NCBI RefSeq assembly: GCF_017745215.1
Contig: NZ_JAGHZV010000009.1
Span: 62,001-126,000 of the forward strand
Origin: Sphingomonas sp.
GTDB lineage: Bacteria; Pseudomonadota; Alphaproteobacteria; Sphingomonadales; Sphingomonadaceae
DNA length: 64,000 nt
Reading direction: 5' to 3'
A model generated the notes under the pieces. The model searched no databases, was not told the origin of the DNA, and was given only the letters and a program-made list of their open reading frames with translations. The position numbers and the translations under genes were made by a program. This document shows positions 42,253-50,478 of the stretch, one piece after another (the stretch's first letter is position 1; every line of letters begins with the position of its first letter).

Positions 42253-43215
42253 TCATACGATGAGTCTATTGAACAGTTCCTGCATGTCGGCAGGCATTTC
42301 GCTATCGAACGCCAAAGCGTTACTATTCACGGGGTGAATGAACCCCAGCCGCGCTGCGTGCAAGGCTTGGCGTTTGAAATTCAAGGTTTCCAAAATCTGT
42401 CGATGCACACTGCGCGCTCGCCCATAGACCGGGTCGCCGAGCAATGGATGCCCGATCGAGGCCATGTGGACGCGCACCTGGTGCGTGCGCCCGGTCTCGA
42501 GCCTGCATTCCGCCAGCGCCGCCTCGCGAAGCTCGCCGATCCGGGTCTTGCGCGTCCAGTGAGTGACCGCGCGCTTGCCCTTGCCTTCGCCCACGATCGC
42601 GATCTTCTTGCGGTTCGACGAGGAGCGCGCGAGCGGGGCATCGATCGTGCCCGCGGCTTCCCGCGGCGACCCCGCGACGATCGCCAGATAGCGGCGGTCG
42701 ATCGAGTGATCCTTGAACTGCTTCGCCAGCCCCTCGTGCGCCTTGTCGCTCTTGGCGGCGACGATCAGCCCCGAGGTATCCTTGTCGATCCGGTGGACGA
42801 TCCCCGGCCGCGCCACGCCGCCGATCCCGGACAGCTGCCCTGCGCAATGGTGGAGCAGCGCGTTGACCAGCGTTCCGTCGAGGTTGCCCGCGGCGGGGTG
42901 GACGACCAGCCCGGCGGGCTTGTCGACCACGATCAGATGCTCGTCCTCGAACACCACGTCGAGCGCGATGTCCTGCGCCTCGTTCTCCGCCGGCGCCGCT
43001 TCGGGCACGGTGACGGTGAACAGTGCGCCGGCCTGGACCTTGCGCGCCGGATCGCGCGCCGGGCCTTCGGGTCCGGAGACCTGGCCGGCGGTCATCAGCG
43101 CCTTCAGCCGCTCGCGCGACAAGGCCGGAACGGCGTCCGCAAGGGCCTTGTCGAGCCGCCAGCCATCGGCGCCCTCCGCGATCCTTGCTTCGATGATGGA
43201 AACCCCCCGGCTCAT
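42253..43215 (-). CDS. rluD: RluA/RluD-family 23S rRNA pseudouridine synthase
   Basis: The start is ATG 43215 (MSRGVSIIEARIAEGADG), giving 320 residues. An S4-like N-terminal domain (RLDKALADAVPALSRERLKA) precedes the catalytic domain with GIVHRIDKDTSGLIVAAKSD, the RluA motif with the catalytic Asp, and LETGRTHQVRVHMASIGHPL. It converts uridines to pseudouridine in helix 69 of 23S rRNA if it is a true RluD. It is divergent from the M67 gene with 19 bp between starts. Confidence 0.9.
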   Translation of the reverse strand: MSRGVSIIEARIAEGADGWRLDKALADAVPALSRERLKALMTAGQVSGPEGPARDPARKVQAGALFTVTVPEAAPAENEAQDIALDVVFEDEHLIVVDKPAGLVVHPAAGNLDGTLVNALLHHCAGQLSGIGGVARPGIVHRIDKDTSGLIVAAKSDKAHEGLAKQFKDHSIDRRYLAIVAGSPREAAGTIDAPLARSSSNRKKIAIVGEGKGKRAVTHWTRKTRIGELREAALAECRLETGRTHQVRVHMASIGHPLLGDPVYGRARSVHRQILETLNFKRQALHAARLGFIHPVNSNALAFDSEMPADMQELFNRLIV

Positions 43216-43234
43216 TCTGTACCGATAGATAGGT

Positions 43235-43633
43235 ATGGGGTACGCAGTTTCAAGGATCGCGCTCGAAACGATCGAGGCGGAAGCGCGCCTGGCCGCGCCG
43301 CGCGAGGCGTGTGGGCTGCTGCTCGGCACGGGCGATATGATCGAAGTGGCTGAAGTTGCGCGGAATGTCGCTCCGGACCCGCTGCGGCACTTCGAGATCG
43401 ACCCCGCCGCCTTGTTCGCCGCCCTGCGCGCAGAACGGGCGGGCGGGCGCCGGCTGATCGGCTATTGGCACTCGCATCCGAGCGGCGATGCCGAGCCGTC
43501 GGACACCGACCGCGCGATGGCCGCGCCAGACGGGAAGCTGTGGCTGATCCTGGGTGGCGGGCGAATTACGGGGTGGCGGGTGGAGGCTGCGGGGTTCGTG
43601 GCGGTGGCGTTGACGGTCGCCGACGAAGCTTGA
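43235..43633 (+). CDS. M67 (JAMM/Mov34) metallopeptidase-like protein
   Basis: The 132-residue protein consists of a JAB1/MPN domain. The full JAMM zinc motif is visible: E24 (REACGLLLG), H79-S-H81 (YWHSHPSGD), S89 and D92 (EPSDTD) with correct spacing. Bacterial members cleave isopeptide or C-terminal peptide bonds, for example to mature ubiquitin-like sulphur carriers, or cysteine adducts. No sulphur-carrier gene is adjacent, so the substrate is unknown. Confidence 0.88.
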   Translation: MGYAVSRIALETIEAEARLAAPREACGLLLGTGDMIEVAEVARNVAPDPLRHFEIDPAALFAALRAERAGGRRLIGYWHSHPSGDAEPSDTDRAMAAPDGKLWLILGGGRITGWRVEAAGFVAVALTVADEA

Positions 43634-44139
43634 ACGCCGCCCCATACCCTCCAGCGGGGGAGAGGGCGGGTACCCGATTTCGAATGATTCCCCCTCTCAA
43701 TCCAAGAGTTTGTTCCGGATTGGCTTGATCCATATTGGAGAGAGTTGACGCCGGCCCCAAGCGGATGCCAAACAGGTTTTGCGAGGGGTGAATCGCAAAA
43801 TAACCGAGGCTCCACCGTCGCCGGCGAGACACCGGCGACGATCGCTAATTATTGGGTCGCATATGGACATTTTGCCAGCGCGAGGCGGCGCAGGCGTATC
43901 CCTATGCGGTTCGCAGAGAGGGGTGCGCGTCGACGTGGTTCGGGGGACGATAAAGGCTGTTTCCGGGCGCTCGAGGGGGTGTCGATCCGGTTCGTTCAGA
44001 GGCAGCGGATCATGCCGCTGCGGTTCACCCGGCGCTCGGCGCTGACTCGGCCGGCCGTGCGGATCCTCGCTCCAGCATCGCCCTTCTCACCAACCCATTT
44101 CGTTCGCGGGCGCGCCGGCGCTCCGCCCGGGGCCCGGCC
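43634..44139. other. 506-bp gap without a convincing gene
   Basis: The only feature I can support is a hairpin at 43817-43839 (GTCGCCGG / CCGGCGAC, loop CGAGACA). An open frame at 43745-44143 has no plausible start context or family resemblance. Local stretches such as TTATTGGGTCGCATATGGAC are less G+C rich than the surroundings and may contain the promoter of the following kinase gene. Confidence 0.4.
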
Positions 44140-45252
44140 TTGATCCCGCCCGGAGTCATCCGCCGGCTGCTCCTCGTCGAGGACAATCCCGGCGATGCCG
44201 AGCTGATCGCCGACGTCCTCGCCGCGGCGGGCAGCGGCATGCAGGTCACGCATGTGCCTCGGCTCGCCGATGCGCGTGCCGCGCTCCACGGCGGCCAGTT
44301 CGATGCGGTGCTGCTTGACCTCCACTTGCCCGATGGTGAAGGCGTCGAGTCCGTCAAGCGCCTGCGCGTCGACCGCCCCGACGTGCCGATCCTGGTGATG
44401 ACCGGCGCCGACAATGAAGCGCTCGCGCTCGACTGCATCGCCGCGGGCGCGCAGACCTATATCGCCAAGGCCGAGATGGGCGGGGGCCAGCTCCGCCGCG
44501 CGATCGATTTCAGCGTCGTGCGTGCGCGCGAGGCCTCGGCCCAGCGTCGCGCCGACGCGCTGATGGTGCGGCTGCGCCATTCGCAGCGCTTCGACACGCT
44601 CGGTGCGCTTTCGGCGGGCATCGCGCACGACCTCAACAACACGCTCCAGCCGGTGTTCAACATCGTCCCCTGGCTCGAGACGATGGTGCACGACGAGCAG
44701 AGCCTGAAAGGGCTCGAGATGATCCGCTCGGCGGCGATGCGCGCCAAGGAGCTGGTCAAGGAGATCGTCGAGTTCAGCCGCGATGTGCCCCAGACACCCG
44801 AGCCGGTCCAGCTCGACGAACTGGTCGATGCCGTGCTGCCGATGCTTGGCGCCGGGCTGCCGATCGCGATCAAGCTGCACATCGAGACGGAGCCGGTGCC
44901 GCCGGTGCTCGCGAGCCGTAGCCAGCTCTATCAGGTGGTGCTCAACCTCGTGACCAACGCCGCGCGCGCGATCGGCAGCCGGCCGGGCGCGATCACCGTG
45001 CGCGTCGCGTTCGAGCGCGGCGACGTGATGCTCAGCGTCGAGGACGACGGCGAGGGGATCGACGAAGCGGTGAAGGCACGAATCTTCGAGCCTTTCTTCA
45101 CCACGCACCCCAGCGGCGGCGGCACTGGGCTGGGGCTGGCGATCGTCAAGAGCATCGTCGAGGAATCGGGCGGCTGGATCGAAGTGTCGAGCCGCAAGGG
45201 CGAAGGCGCGCGGTTCGTGGTGCATTTGCCGGGCATGGCGGGGCAGGGTTGA
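44140..45252 (+). CDS. Receiver-histidine kinase protein (REC-HisKA-HATPase)
   Basis: The 370-residue soluble protein starts at TTG 44140. The receiver (8-125) has E14/D15, phospho-acceptor D60 (VLLDLHLPDG), T88 and K110. A HisKA region follows with H163 in SAGIAHDLNNTLQPV, then an ATP-binding domain with N-box VVLNLVTNAARAI, G1 SVEDDGEGID and G2 GGGTGLGLAIVKSI. There is no membrane or sensor domain. Such proteins receive phosphate on the N-terminal REC and modulate kinase activity. The partner is not evident here. Confidence 0.88.
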   Translation: MIPPGVIRRLLLVEDNPGDAELIADVLAAAGSGMQVTHVPRLADARAALHGGQFDAVLLDLHLPDGEGVESVKRLRVDRPDVPILVMTGADNEALALDCIAAGAQTYIAKAEMGGGQLRRAIDFSVVRAREASAQRRADALMVRLRHSQRFDTLGALSAGIAHDLNNTLQPVFNIVPWLETMVHDEQSLKGLEMIRSAAMRAKELVKEIVEFSRDVPQTPEPVQLDELVDAVLPMLGAGLPIAIKLHIETEPVPPVLASRSQLYQVVLNLVTNAARAIGSRPGAITVRVAFERGDVMLSVEDDGEGIDEAVKARIFEPFFTTHPSGGGTGLGLAIVKSIVEESGGWIEVSSRKGEGARFVVHLPGMAGQG

Positions 45253-45268
45253 ACCCTTCATTCCCCAG

Positions 45269-45299
45269 CCGTCATCCCGACTCTCGCCAGGATGACGGT
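45269..45299. repeat. Single REP hairpin (half-element)
   Basis: CCGTCATCCCGACTCTCGCC and AGGATGACGG form one isolated palindrome of the REP type without the second unit. It lies between the kinase gene and the convergent small membrane protein gene. Confidence 0.7.
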
Positions 45300-45327
45300 C
45301 GAATGGATCGGAGATTGGCGACCGAGC

Positions 45328-45600
45328 CTATTTCTTGTCGTCGCCCGTCACGGCATCGCCCGCCTTTTCGGCGGCCCTACCGACCTTGTCGGCACCCTTC
45401 TCCACGCTCTTGGCAGCGCTGCTGATCGCGTCGGTCTTGATCGCTTCGTTGCGGTTCTGGTTGAGCAGATAGACCCCGCCCAGCACCAGCGCGGCGAGCA
45501 GGATCAGCCCGATGAACAACATGCCGATTCCGCCGCCGCCGCCACGACGCTCGATGACAGTGGTATGCGGCTCGCCGCTCGTGACAACTTCGTCTGCCAT
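45328..45600 (-). CDS. Small single-span membrane protein
   Basis: The start is ATG 45600 with GGAGGAGG upstream. The 90-residue protein has a polar N-terminus with a Gly run, one membrane helix (about 26-46, GMLFIGLILLAALVLGGVYL) and a C-terminal amphipathic, Lys/Ala-rich helix (AAKSVEKGADKVGRAAEKAG). The C-terminal pattern resembles stress-induced CsbD/ElaB-like tails, but that is only a resemblance. Function unknown. Confidence 0.6.
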   Translation of the reverse strand: MADEVVTSGEPHTTVIERRGGGGGIGMLFIGLILLAALVLGGVYLLNQNRNEAIKTDAISSAAKSVEKGADKVGRAAEKAGDAVTGDDKK

Positions 45601-45671
45601 GGAAACCTCCTCCTTTGGCCTCGGCGGCATCAACGGAGGAAAGGAGACGGTCGTTCCCATATTCCCGAATT

Positions 45672-45757
45672 CGTCATCCCGGCGAAAGCCGGAACCCCGG
45701 GGTTACGAAGGGCTTTCCTTGCGACCCCGGGGTCCCGGCGTTCGCCGGGACGACGAC
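45672..45757. repeat. REP-pair (REPIN-like) element, copy J
   Basis: The arms are CGTCATCCCGGCGAAAGCC and TTCGCCGGGACGACG, with an altered inner part (CCCCGGGG on both sides) around TACGAAGGGCTTTCCTTGCGA. It ends 20 bp before the ybaB stop. Confidence 0.85.
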
Positions 45758-45777
45758 TGAATTGGTGGACGATGCCC

Positions 45778-46101
45778 TCAGAACGGCAGCTTGAACCCCG
45801 GCGGCAACGGGATGCCCGCGGTCATCTTGCCCATCGCTTCCTGCGAGGCCGCATCTGCCTTGCCCCGCGCATCGTTGAACGCAGCGACCAGCAGGTCCTC
45901 GAGCATCGGTTTCTCGCTCGCGCTCAGCAGCGAATCGTCGATGTCGAGCCCCAGGATCCGGCCCTTGGCAGTCGCGCGGACCTTGACCAGCCCGCCGCCC
46001 GACACGCCTTCGACTTCGACCGTGTCGAGGTTCGCCTGCGCCTTCTGCAACTCGGCCTGGACGTTTTGCGCCATGGCCATGATCTCTTCGAGGCTCTTCA
46101 C
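45778..46101 (-). CDS. ybaB: YbaB/EbfC nucleoid-associated protein
   Basis: The 107-residue protein starts at GTG 46101, overlapping the dnaX stop (GTGA). The sequence shows the YbaB fold: N-terminal helix SLEEIMAMAQNVQAELQKAQ, central VSGGGLVKVRATAKGRILGL and C-terminal LEDLLVAAFNDARGKADAAS. It is a small dimeric DNA-binding protein. The dnaX-ybaB pairing is common in bacteria and supports the call. Confidence 0.93.
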   Translation of the reverse strand: MKSLEEIMAMAQNVQAELQKAQANLDTVEVEGVSGGGLVKVRATAKGRILGLDIDDSLLSASEKPMLEDLLVAAFNDARGKADAASQEAMGKMTAGIPLPPGFKLPF

Positions 46102-47735
46102 GCCTGATTGCTCCTGTTCTGGGTCCAGCCGATCAGCTCGGCCTCGGGAAAGGCTTCCATCGCCGCGGCGACCACGGGCGAGCGCAGCACCGCCTCGCGC
46201 TCCGCACTGGCGCGGTCGGCCTCGTCCTCGCGCACCGTCTTGCCGCCGCTATCCGATCCGGCGATGAGCTTCCAGCCCTTGCCGGTGATCTCCTTGAGCG
46301 CCGCGGCCAGCTCGCGGACGAAATCGTGCGGCAGCGGCCGCGCCGCGGCATATTCGACCTCGGGCGGCTCGAAGCGGATCGGCCGCAGGAACATCCGCAC
46401 CTGCTCGGCGAGCTGGAAGCGGCGATTGGCCTCAAGCAGCCGGGCGAGCTCGGCGAGGTCGCGCGGCAAGGAAGGCTCGGCTGGGGCCGAAGGCGCCGCG
46501 GCCGGCGCAGGCGCGCTCAGCGTGCCGTCGACGAGCCGCCGCGCCAGCTCGCCCGGATCGGGGAGCTGCGAAGCATGGACGATGCGCAGCAGCGCCATCT
46601 CGCCCGCCTCGATCGGCAGCGCCGCACGCGCGACTTCCTCATGCCCCTTGAGCAGCAGTTGCCACAGCCGGTGCAGCGCCGGGAAGCTCAGCGACCCCGC
46701 CCAGCCCTCGAGCGCGGCGCGCTCCTCGGCCGATTGGCCGGCGGTCGGCTCGGTGCCGAGCTTGGTGAGCGTCACGCCATGGACGGTCTCGAGCAGCGTG
46801 CGCAGCACCGCGAGCGGATCGACGCCGAGGTCATACTGCCCGCGCAGCCCCGCGAGCGCGCCCGGCGCGTCGGCGGAGAGCAGCTTGCCGAACAGCTCGC
46901 GGATCGCGCCGCGGTCCGACAGGCCGAGCATCGCGCGCACGGACTCGGCCTTGACTCCCTCGCCTTCCATCCCGGCATGCGCGATCGCCTGGTCGAGGAT
47001 CGAGAGCCCATCGCGCGCGCTTCCCTCGGCGGCGCGGGCGATCAGCGCAAGTGCCTCGGTCTCGGCCTCGACGCCCTCGGCCGCGCAGACGCGCGCGAAA
47101 TGCTGGGCGAGCAGCTCGGCGGGGATGCGGCGCAGGTCGAAACGCTGGCAGCGCGAGAGCACGGTGACCGGCACCTTGTTCACCTCGGTGGTCGCGAACA
47201 GGAACTTCACATGCGCCGGCGGCTCCTCGAGCGTCTTGAGCAGGCCGTTGAACGCGGCCTTGGACAGCATGTGGACTTCGTCGATGATGTAGATCTTGAA
47301 GCGCGCCGACACCGCCGAATAGCGCGATGCCTCGATGATCTCGCGGATGTCGTCGATGCCGGTGTGGCTGGCGGCGTCCATCTCGATCACGTCGATATGC
47401 CGGCCCTCGGCGATCGCGCGGCAGGGCTCGCAGATGCCGCAGGGATCGATCGTCGGCCCGCCGGTGCCGTCGGGCCCGATGCAGTTGAGCGCCTTGGCGA
47501 TAAGCCGCGCGGTCGTGGTCTTGCCCACGCCGCGGACGCCGGTGAGCAGGAAGGCATGCGCGAGCCGGTCGCGCCGGATCGCATTGCCCAGCGTCGTCAC
47601 CATCGCATCCTGGCCGATCAGCTCGGCGAAGGTCTGCGGGCGATATTTTCGCGCGAGCACGCGATAGGCCCCAGAATCATTGGGGGGCCGGTGCGGCTGC
47701 GGGGGTTCGTCGAGGCCAAGCAGGGAATCGGACAT
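46098..47735 (-). CDS. dnaX: DnaX, DNA polymerase III tau/gamma subunit
   Basis: The start is ATG 47735 (MSDSLLGLDEPP). The 545-residue clamp-loader subunit shows YRVLARKYRPQTFAELIGQD, Walker A LLTGVRGVGKTT, the zinc-binding cysteines (NCIGPDGTGG, PCGICEPCRAI), Walker B IYIIDEVHMLSKAAFNGLLK and sensor region FLFATTEVNKVPVTVLSRCQ. The C-terminal third is an alphaproteobacterial variable region. It loads the beta clamp. The SRP RNA gene lies just upstream on the same strand. Confidence 0.95.
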   Translation of the reverse strand: MSDSLLGLDEPPQPHRPPNDSGAYRVLARKYRPQTFAELIGQDAMVTTLGNAIRRDRLAHAFLLTGVRGVGKTTTARLIAKALNCIGPDGTGGPTIDPCGICEPCRAIAEGRHIDVIEMDAASHTGIDDIREIIEASRYSAVSARFKIYIIDEVHMLSKAAFNGLLKTLEEPPAHVKFLFATTEVNKVPVTVLSRCQRFDLRRIPAELLAQHFARVCAAEGVEAETEALALIARAAEGSARDGLSILDQAIAHAGMEGEGVKAESVRAMLGLSDRGAIRELFGKLLSADAPGALAGLRGQYDLGVDPLAVLRTLLETVHGVTLTKLGTEPTAGQSAEERAALEGWAGSLSFPALHRLWQLLLKGHEEVARAALPIEAGEMALLRIVHASQLPDPGELARRLVDGTLSAPAPAAAPSAPAEPSLPRDLAELARLLEANRRFQLAEQVRMFLRPIRFEPPEVEYAAARPLPHDFVRELAAALKEITGKGWKLIAGSDSGGKTVREDEADRASAEREAVLRSPVVAAAMEAFPEAELIGWTQNRSNQA

Positions 47736-47778
47736 CGCCGCCAATCTAGGGAGCGCAAGCGGCTTTGTCGAAGCAGGA

Positions 47779-47873
47779 AGGTGGGAGCCGGAACGACCCG
47801 CAACGAAATCGTTGTGGCTGCTTCCTTCCGGACCTGACCAGGTTGGCGACGGCTACGTCCGCCCGACTCCCGC
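47779..47873 (-). ncRNA. ffs: Signal recognition particle RNA (4.5S type)
   Basis: The minus strand contains the universally conserved apical domain TGGTCAGGTCCGGAAGGAAG followed by CAGCC, flanked by complementary ends (GGGAGTCGGG near the 5' end, CCGGCTCCC near the 3' end). This gives a ~95-nt hairpin. With Ffh it targets membrane proteins to the translocon. Location directly upstream of dnaX is common. Exact ends are estimated from base pairing. Confidence 0.9.
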
Positions 47874-47934
47874 GGCGCATATGGGGGAAGCCGCGCGGCT
47901 GCGCAAGCCACGCGGATTCCCCCAAGCGCCTACG

Positions 47935-48159
47935 TCAGCGCCATGCACGGACGCGGTGGCAGATGCGCTCGCGGTGGTGGTGCACCCACTTGGTGCGGCA
48001 TTCGTTCCGCCAATAGGCGCGGCGGTGGTGGTGGCGACGGTGCTGGTCGCCGACGACCACGCGGACTTGCGGCTCGGCGGCTGCGGCCGGCGCCGCGGTG
48101 GCGATCGGCATGACGGGAAGCGTGAGCGCGGCGACCGCCGCGATGGCGAGGATTCGCAT
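47935..48159 (-). CDS. Small secreted His/Arg-rich protein
   Basis: The start is ATG 48159 with GGAGAGAG upstream. The 74-residue precursor has a signal peptide (MRILAIAAVAALTLPVMPIA, cleavage near AAA-EP) and a short mature part rich in His and Arg with two Cys (QHRRHHHRRAYWRNECRTKW, ERICHRVRAW). A metal-binding or heme-exposed role is possible, but this is speculation. Comparable tiny basic secreted proteins are common in sphingomonads. Confidence 0.6.
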   Translation of the reverse strand: MRILAIAAVAALTLPVMPIATAAPAAAAEPQVRVVVGDQHRRHHHRRAYWRNECRTKWVHHHRERICHRVRAWR

Positions 48160-48236
48160 CGATTCTCTCTCCTGGTTGGGGTTGGGACCCTGCCGGCAAC
48201 AAGCGTCGGAGCGGCGCGCTGGTTCCGTAACGAGCG

Positions 48237-48806
48237 TCAGCCGGCGTCGATTTCGCGCAGCCGCCCGTCGAGGTCGATGCCGTCGCCGCGCCGCCGCGTA
48301 TCGGGCGACGCGGTGCGCACCCGGCCGATCTCGGCCTGGACGAGCGTGACGAAGCGCCGCGCCACCGCGTCTGCGAGGATGCCGAGCTTCGCGCGCGTCT
48401 CCGGTGGCGCCTCCGGCCAGGCGCAGGCGATCTGGTGCGCGAGGACGAGCTGGTCGAGGATCTCGGGACGCTTGCCGCGATAAGCGCGCTGCTTGCCGCT
48501 GCCATGGCCCGAGCGGGCATTGCGGAAGAACAACCGCCCGCGCTCGACGAGCACCGAGGTGTCGAAGATCAGCTGGACGAGGCGGACGCGCTCTTCGTCG
48601 GGTGTGAGCTTCATCCGCGTGCTGCCGGTGATCAGCCAGACGCTCTGGAGCGCGGCGATCGATTCGTCGGCCCAGCGCTGGACTTCGTCGCGCCGCAGCT
48701 CGGCCTTGCGCCAGCTCCGCCAGCTCGCGAACAGCGCGACCGCAGTGAGCACCGCCGTGACGACGGCGGCGAGCGTGTCGAGATTGTCGAGCAACAGCTG
48801 CGGCAC
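48237..48806 (-). CDS. Membrane-anchored protein of unknown function
   Basis: The 189-residue protein has one N-terminal membrane helix (LAAVVTAVLTAVALFASWRS) followed by a soluble helical domain: RRDEVQRWADESIAALQSVW, then LVQLIFDTSVLVERGRLFFR and KLGILADAVARRFVTLVQAE. The KRPEILDQLVLAHQ segment is the most motif-like part. No family is assigned. Single gene, with its own promoter presumably in the 250-bp upstream gap that also holds copy K. Confidence 0.55.
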   Translation of the reverse strand: MPQLLLDNLDTLAAVVTAVLTAVALFASWRSWRKAELRRDEVQRWADESIAALQSVWLITGSTRMKLTPDEERVRLVQLIFDTSVLVERGRLFFRNARSGHGSGKQRAYRGKRPEILDQLVLAHQIACAWPEAPPETRAKLGILADAVARRFVTLVQAEIGRVRTASPDTRRRGDGIDLDGRLREIDAG

Positions 48807-48921
48807 CTGGCTCCCCCCGGATCGTGCTTGGGCCGGTTCTAGCGTGTGGAAGCGCTGATGTCGCCGGAGTCAGCGCGGATGGAGCGTGCCCAAATGGGGG
48901 CGTGGGCTTCATCCCCCTCAG

Positions 48922-49006
48922 CCGTCATCCCGGCGAAAGCCGGGACCCAGGGCAGCGAGCGATGTCCTCCGTAACCCTGGGTCCCGGCTTTCGCCGGGAT
49001 GACGGC
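48922..49006. repeat. REP-pair (REPIN-like) element, copy K
   Basis: Perfect arms CCGTCATCCCGGCGAAAGCC and complement enclose AGCGAGCGATGTCCTCCGTA. It lies between two minus-strand genes, about 50 bp behind the ferredoxin stop. Confidence 0.95.
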
Positions 49007-49054
49007 TGAGGGGTGTCCAATCCATCCAACAAATAATGGTCCGCATCCACGAGC

Positions 49055-49390
49055 TCAACGCCCCTGCATATCCCGATGCTCGGCCGGCATCCTCACCGTC
49101 AGCCCGTCCAGCTCGGCCGTCAGCAGGATCTGGCACGCCAGTCGGCTGTAGCGCGTCGCGCCGGCGGCGAGGTCGAGCATGTCCTCTTCCTCCTCGCTCG
49201 CGCGCGGGAGCCTGGCGAAGTCCTCGGGCGCGACCAGCACGTGGCAGGTCGAGCAGGCCATCTGGCCTTCGCACGTGCCCTCGAGCGGCTGGCCGTCGGC
49301 CTGGGCGACTTCGAGCAGCGGCAGGCCTTCCGCCGCCTCGACCTCGCGGACGCGCTCGCCGTCGGCGCTCTGGAAGCGGACGCGGATCAT
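49055..49390 (-). CDS. 2Fe-2S ferredoxin, adrenodoxin type
   Basis: The start is ATG 49390, overlapping the stop of the desulfurase gene. The 111-residue protein has cluster ligands C40, C46, C49 and C86 in GTCEGQMACSTCHVLV and RLACQI, the spacing of adrenodoxin/Isc-type Fdx. The acidic EEEED near 66-70 is the usual partner-docking region. With two cysteine desulfurases upstream it probably supplies electrons for iron-sulphur cluster assembly. Confidence 0.92.
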   Translation of the reverse strand: MIRVRFQSADGERVREVEAAEGLPLLEVAQADGQPLEGTCEGQMACSTCHVLVAPEDFARLPRASEEEEDMLDLAAGATRYSRLACQILLTAELDGLTVRMPAEHRDMQGR

Positions 49391-50478
49391 GCCGCCACCC
49401 GCTGCGCGCGCGCCGCGGTGTCGATCCGCTCGAGCGCGGCCATCAGTTCCTCCTCGGTCGTGTAGCGGCCGAAGCCGAGGCGGATGCTCGACCGCGCCTC
49501 GGCGTCGCTCAGCCCGATCGCGCGGAGCACATGGCTGGGGCGCCCCGAACCGCTCGCGCAGGCCGAGCCCGCCGAAAAGGCGATGTCGCGCAGCTCGGAG
49601 ATCAGGCGAGCCGCGTCGAGCCCTTCGCGCCGCAGGTTGAGGTTGCCGTGGTAGCGCTCGCCCGCCGAGCCGTTGAGCAGCCAGCCCGCATTGCCCATCC
49701 GCGCGAACGCCTCGCGGAACAGTTGGCCGGCGTGCGCATGATCGGCGCCGAAACGCTGCTTGGCGATCCTCGCGGCCGCGCCGAACCCCGCGCAGAGCGC
49801 AGGCGAGAGCGTGCCCGAGCGGCCAGGCTCCTGCCCGCCGCCGTGGAGCAGCGGCTCGATCGCCACGCCGCTCCGGATCCACAGCGCGCCGACGCCCTTG
49901 GGACCGTGGACCTTGTGCGCCGAGATCGCGACCAGGTCGCATTCGTCGGGAATCAGCTCGCGGCCATAACCCTGGACCGCGTCGCACAGCATCAGCGCGC
50001 CTGCGGCATGCGCGAGGCCGGCGAGCTGCCCGATTGGCTGCTTCACGCCGATCTCGTTGTTGACGAGCATCGCCGCGACCAGCCCGACCCCCGGCCTGAT
50101 CGCCTCGCGCGCCGCGGCGAAATCGGCGAACCCCTCGCGGTCGACCGGCAGCACCGTCACCTGCCGCCCTTTGCGCGCTTCGGCCTCGACCGTGTCGAGC
50201 ACCGCGGCATGCTCGGTCGCGATGGTGACGATCCCCCCGGAAGTGCCCTGGATCGCCCAGTTGAGCGCTTCAGTCGCCCCGCCGGTGAAGCTCACGCCGC
50301 CGCCCGGCGGCAGCAGCCCCGCCACCTCCTCGCGCGCCGCCTCCACCGCCGCCCTGGCCGCGCGGCCTGGGGCATGCGCCGAATGCGGATTGGCGAAATT
50401 GTCCTTCAGCCACGGCAGCATCGCCTCAAACGCCTCGGGCGCGAGCGGCGTGGTCGCCTGATAGTCGAGATAGGTCAT
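49387..50478 (-). CDS. Cysteine desulfurase (class V aminotransferase), copy 2
   Basis: The 363-residue PLP enzyme begins TYLDYQATTPLAPEAFEAML. It has the cofactor lysine K189 in ISAHKVHGPKGVGALW and the active-site loop with C307 in FSAGSACASGSGRPSHVL, followed by the C-terminal SIRLGFGRYTTEEE. It abstracts sulphur from cysteine for cluster or tRNA modification. The start overlaps the stop of a related gene, and the ferredoxin start overlaps its own stop, so the three are tightly coupled. Confidence 0.9.
   Translation of the reverse strand: MTYLDYQATTPLAPEAFEAMLPWLKDNFANPHSAHAPGRAARAAVEAAREEVAGLLPPGGGVSFTGGATEALNWAIQGTSGGIVTIATEHAAVLDTVEAEARKGRQVTVLPVDREGFADFAAAREAIRPGVGLVAAMLVNNEIGVKQPIGQLAGLAHAAGALMLCDAVQGYGRELIPDECDLVAISAHKVHGPKGVGALWIRSGVAIEPLLHGGGQEPGRSGTLSPALCAGFGAAARIAKQRFGADHAHAGQLFREAFARMGNAGWLLNGSAGERYHGNLNLRREGLDAARLISELRDIAFSAGSACASGSGRPSHVLRAIGLSDAEARSSIRLGFGRYTTEEELMAALERIDTAARAQRVAA

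Noticed and set aside
43745..44143. 132-codon frame in the gap before the kinase gene
   Set aside because: Low-complexity Arg-rich product, no start context and no family resemblance.
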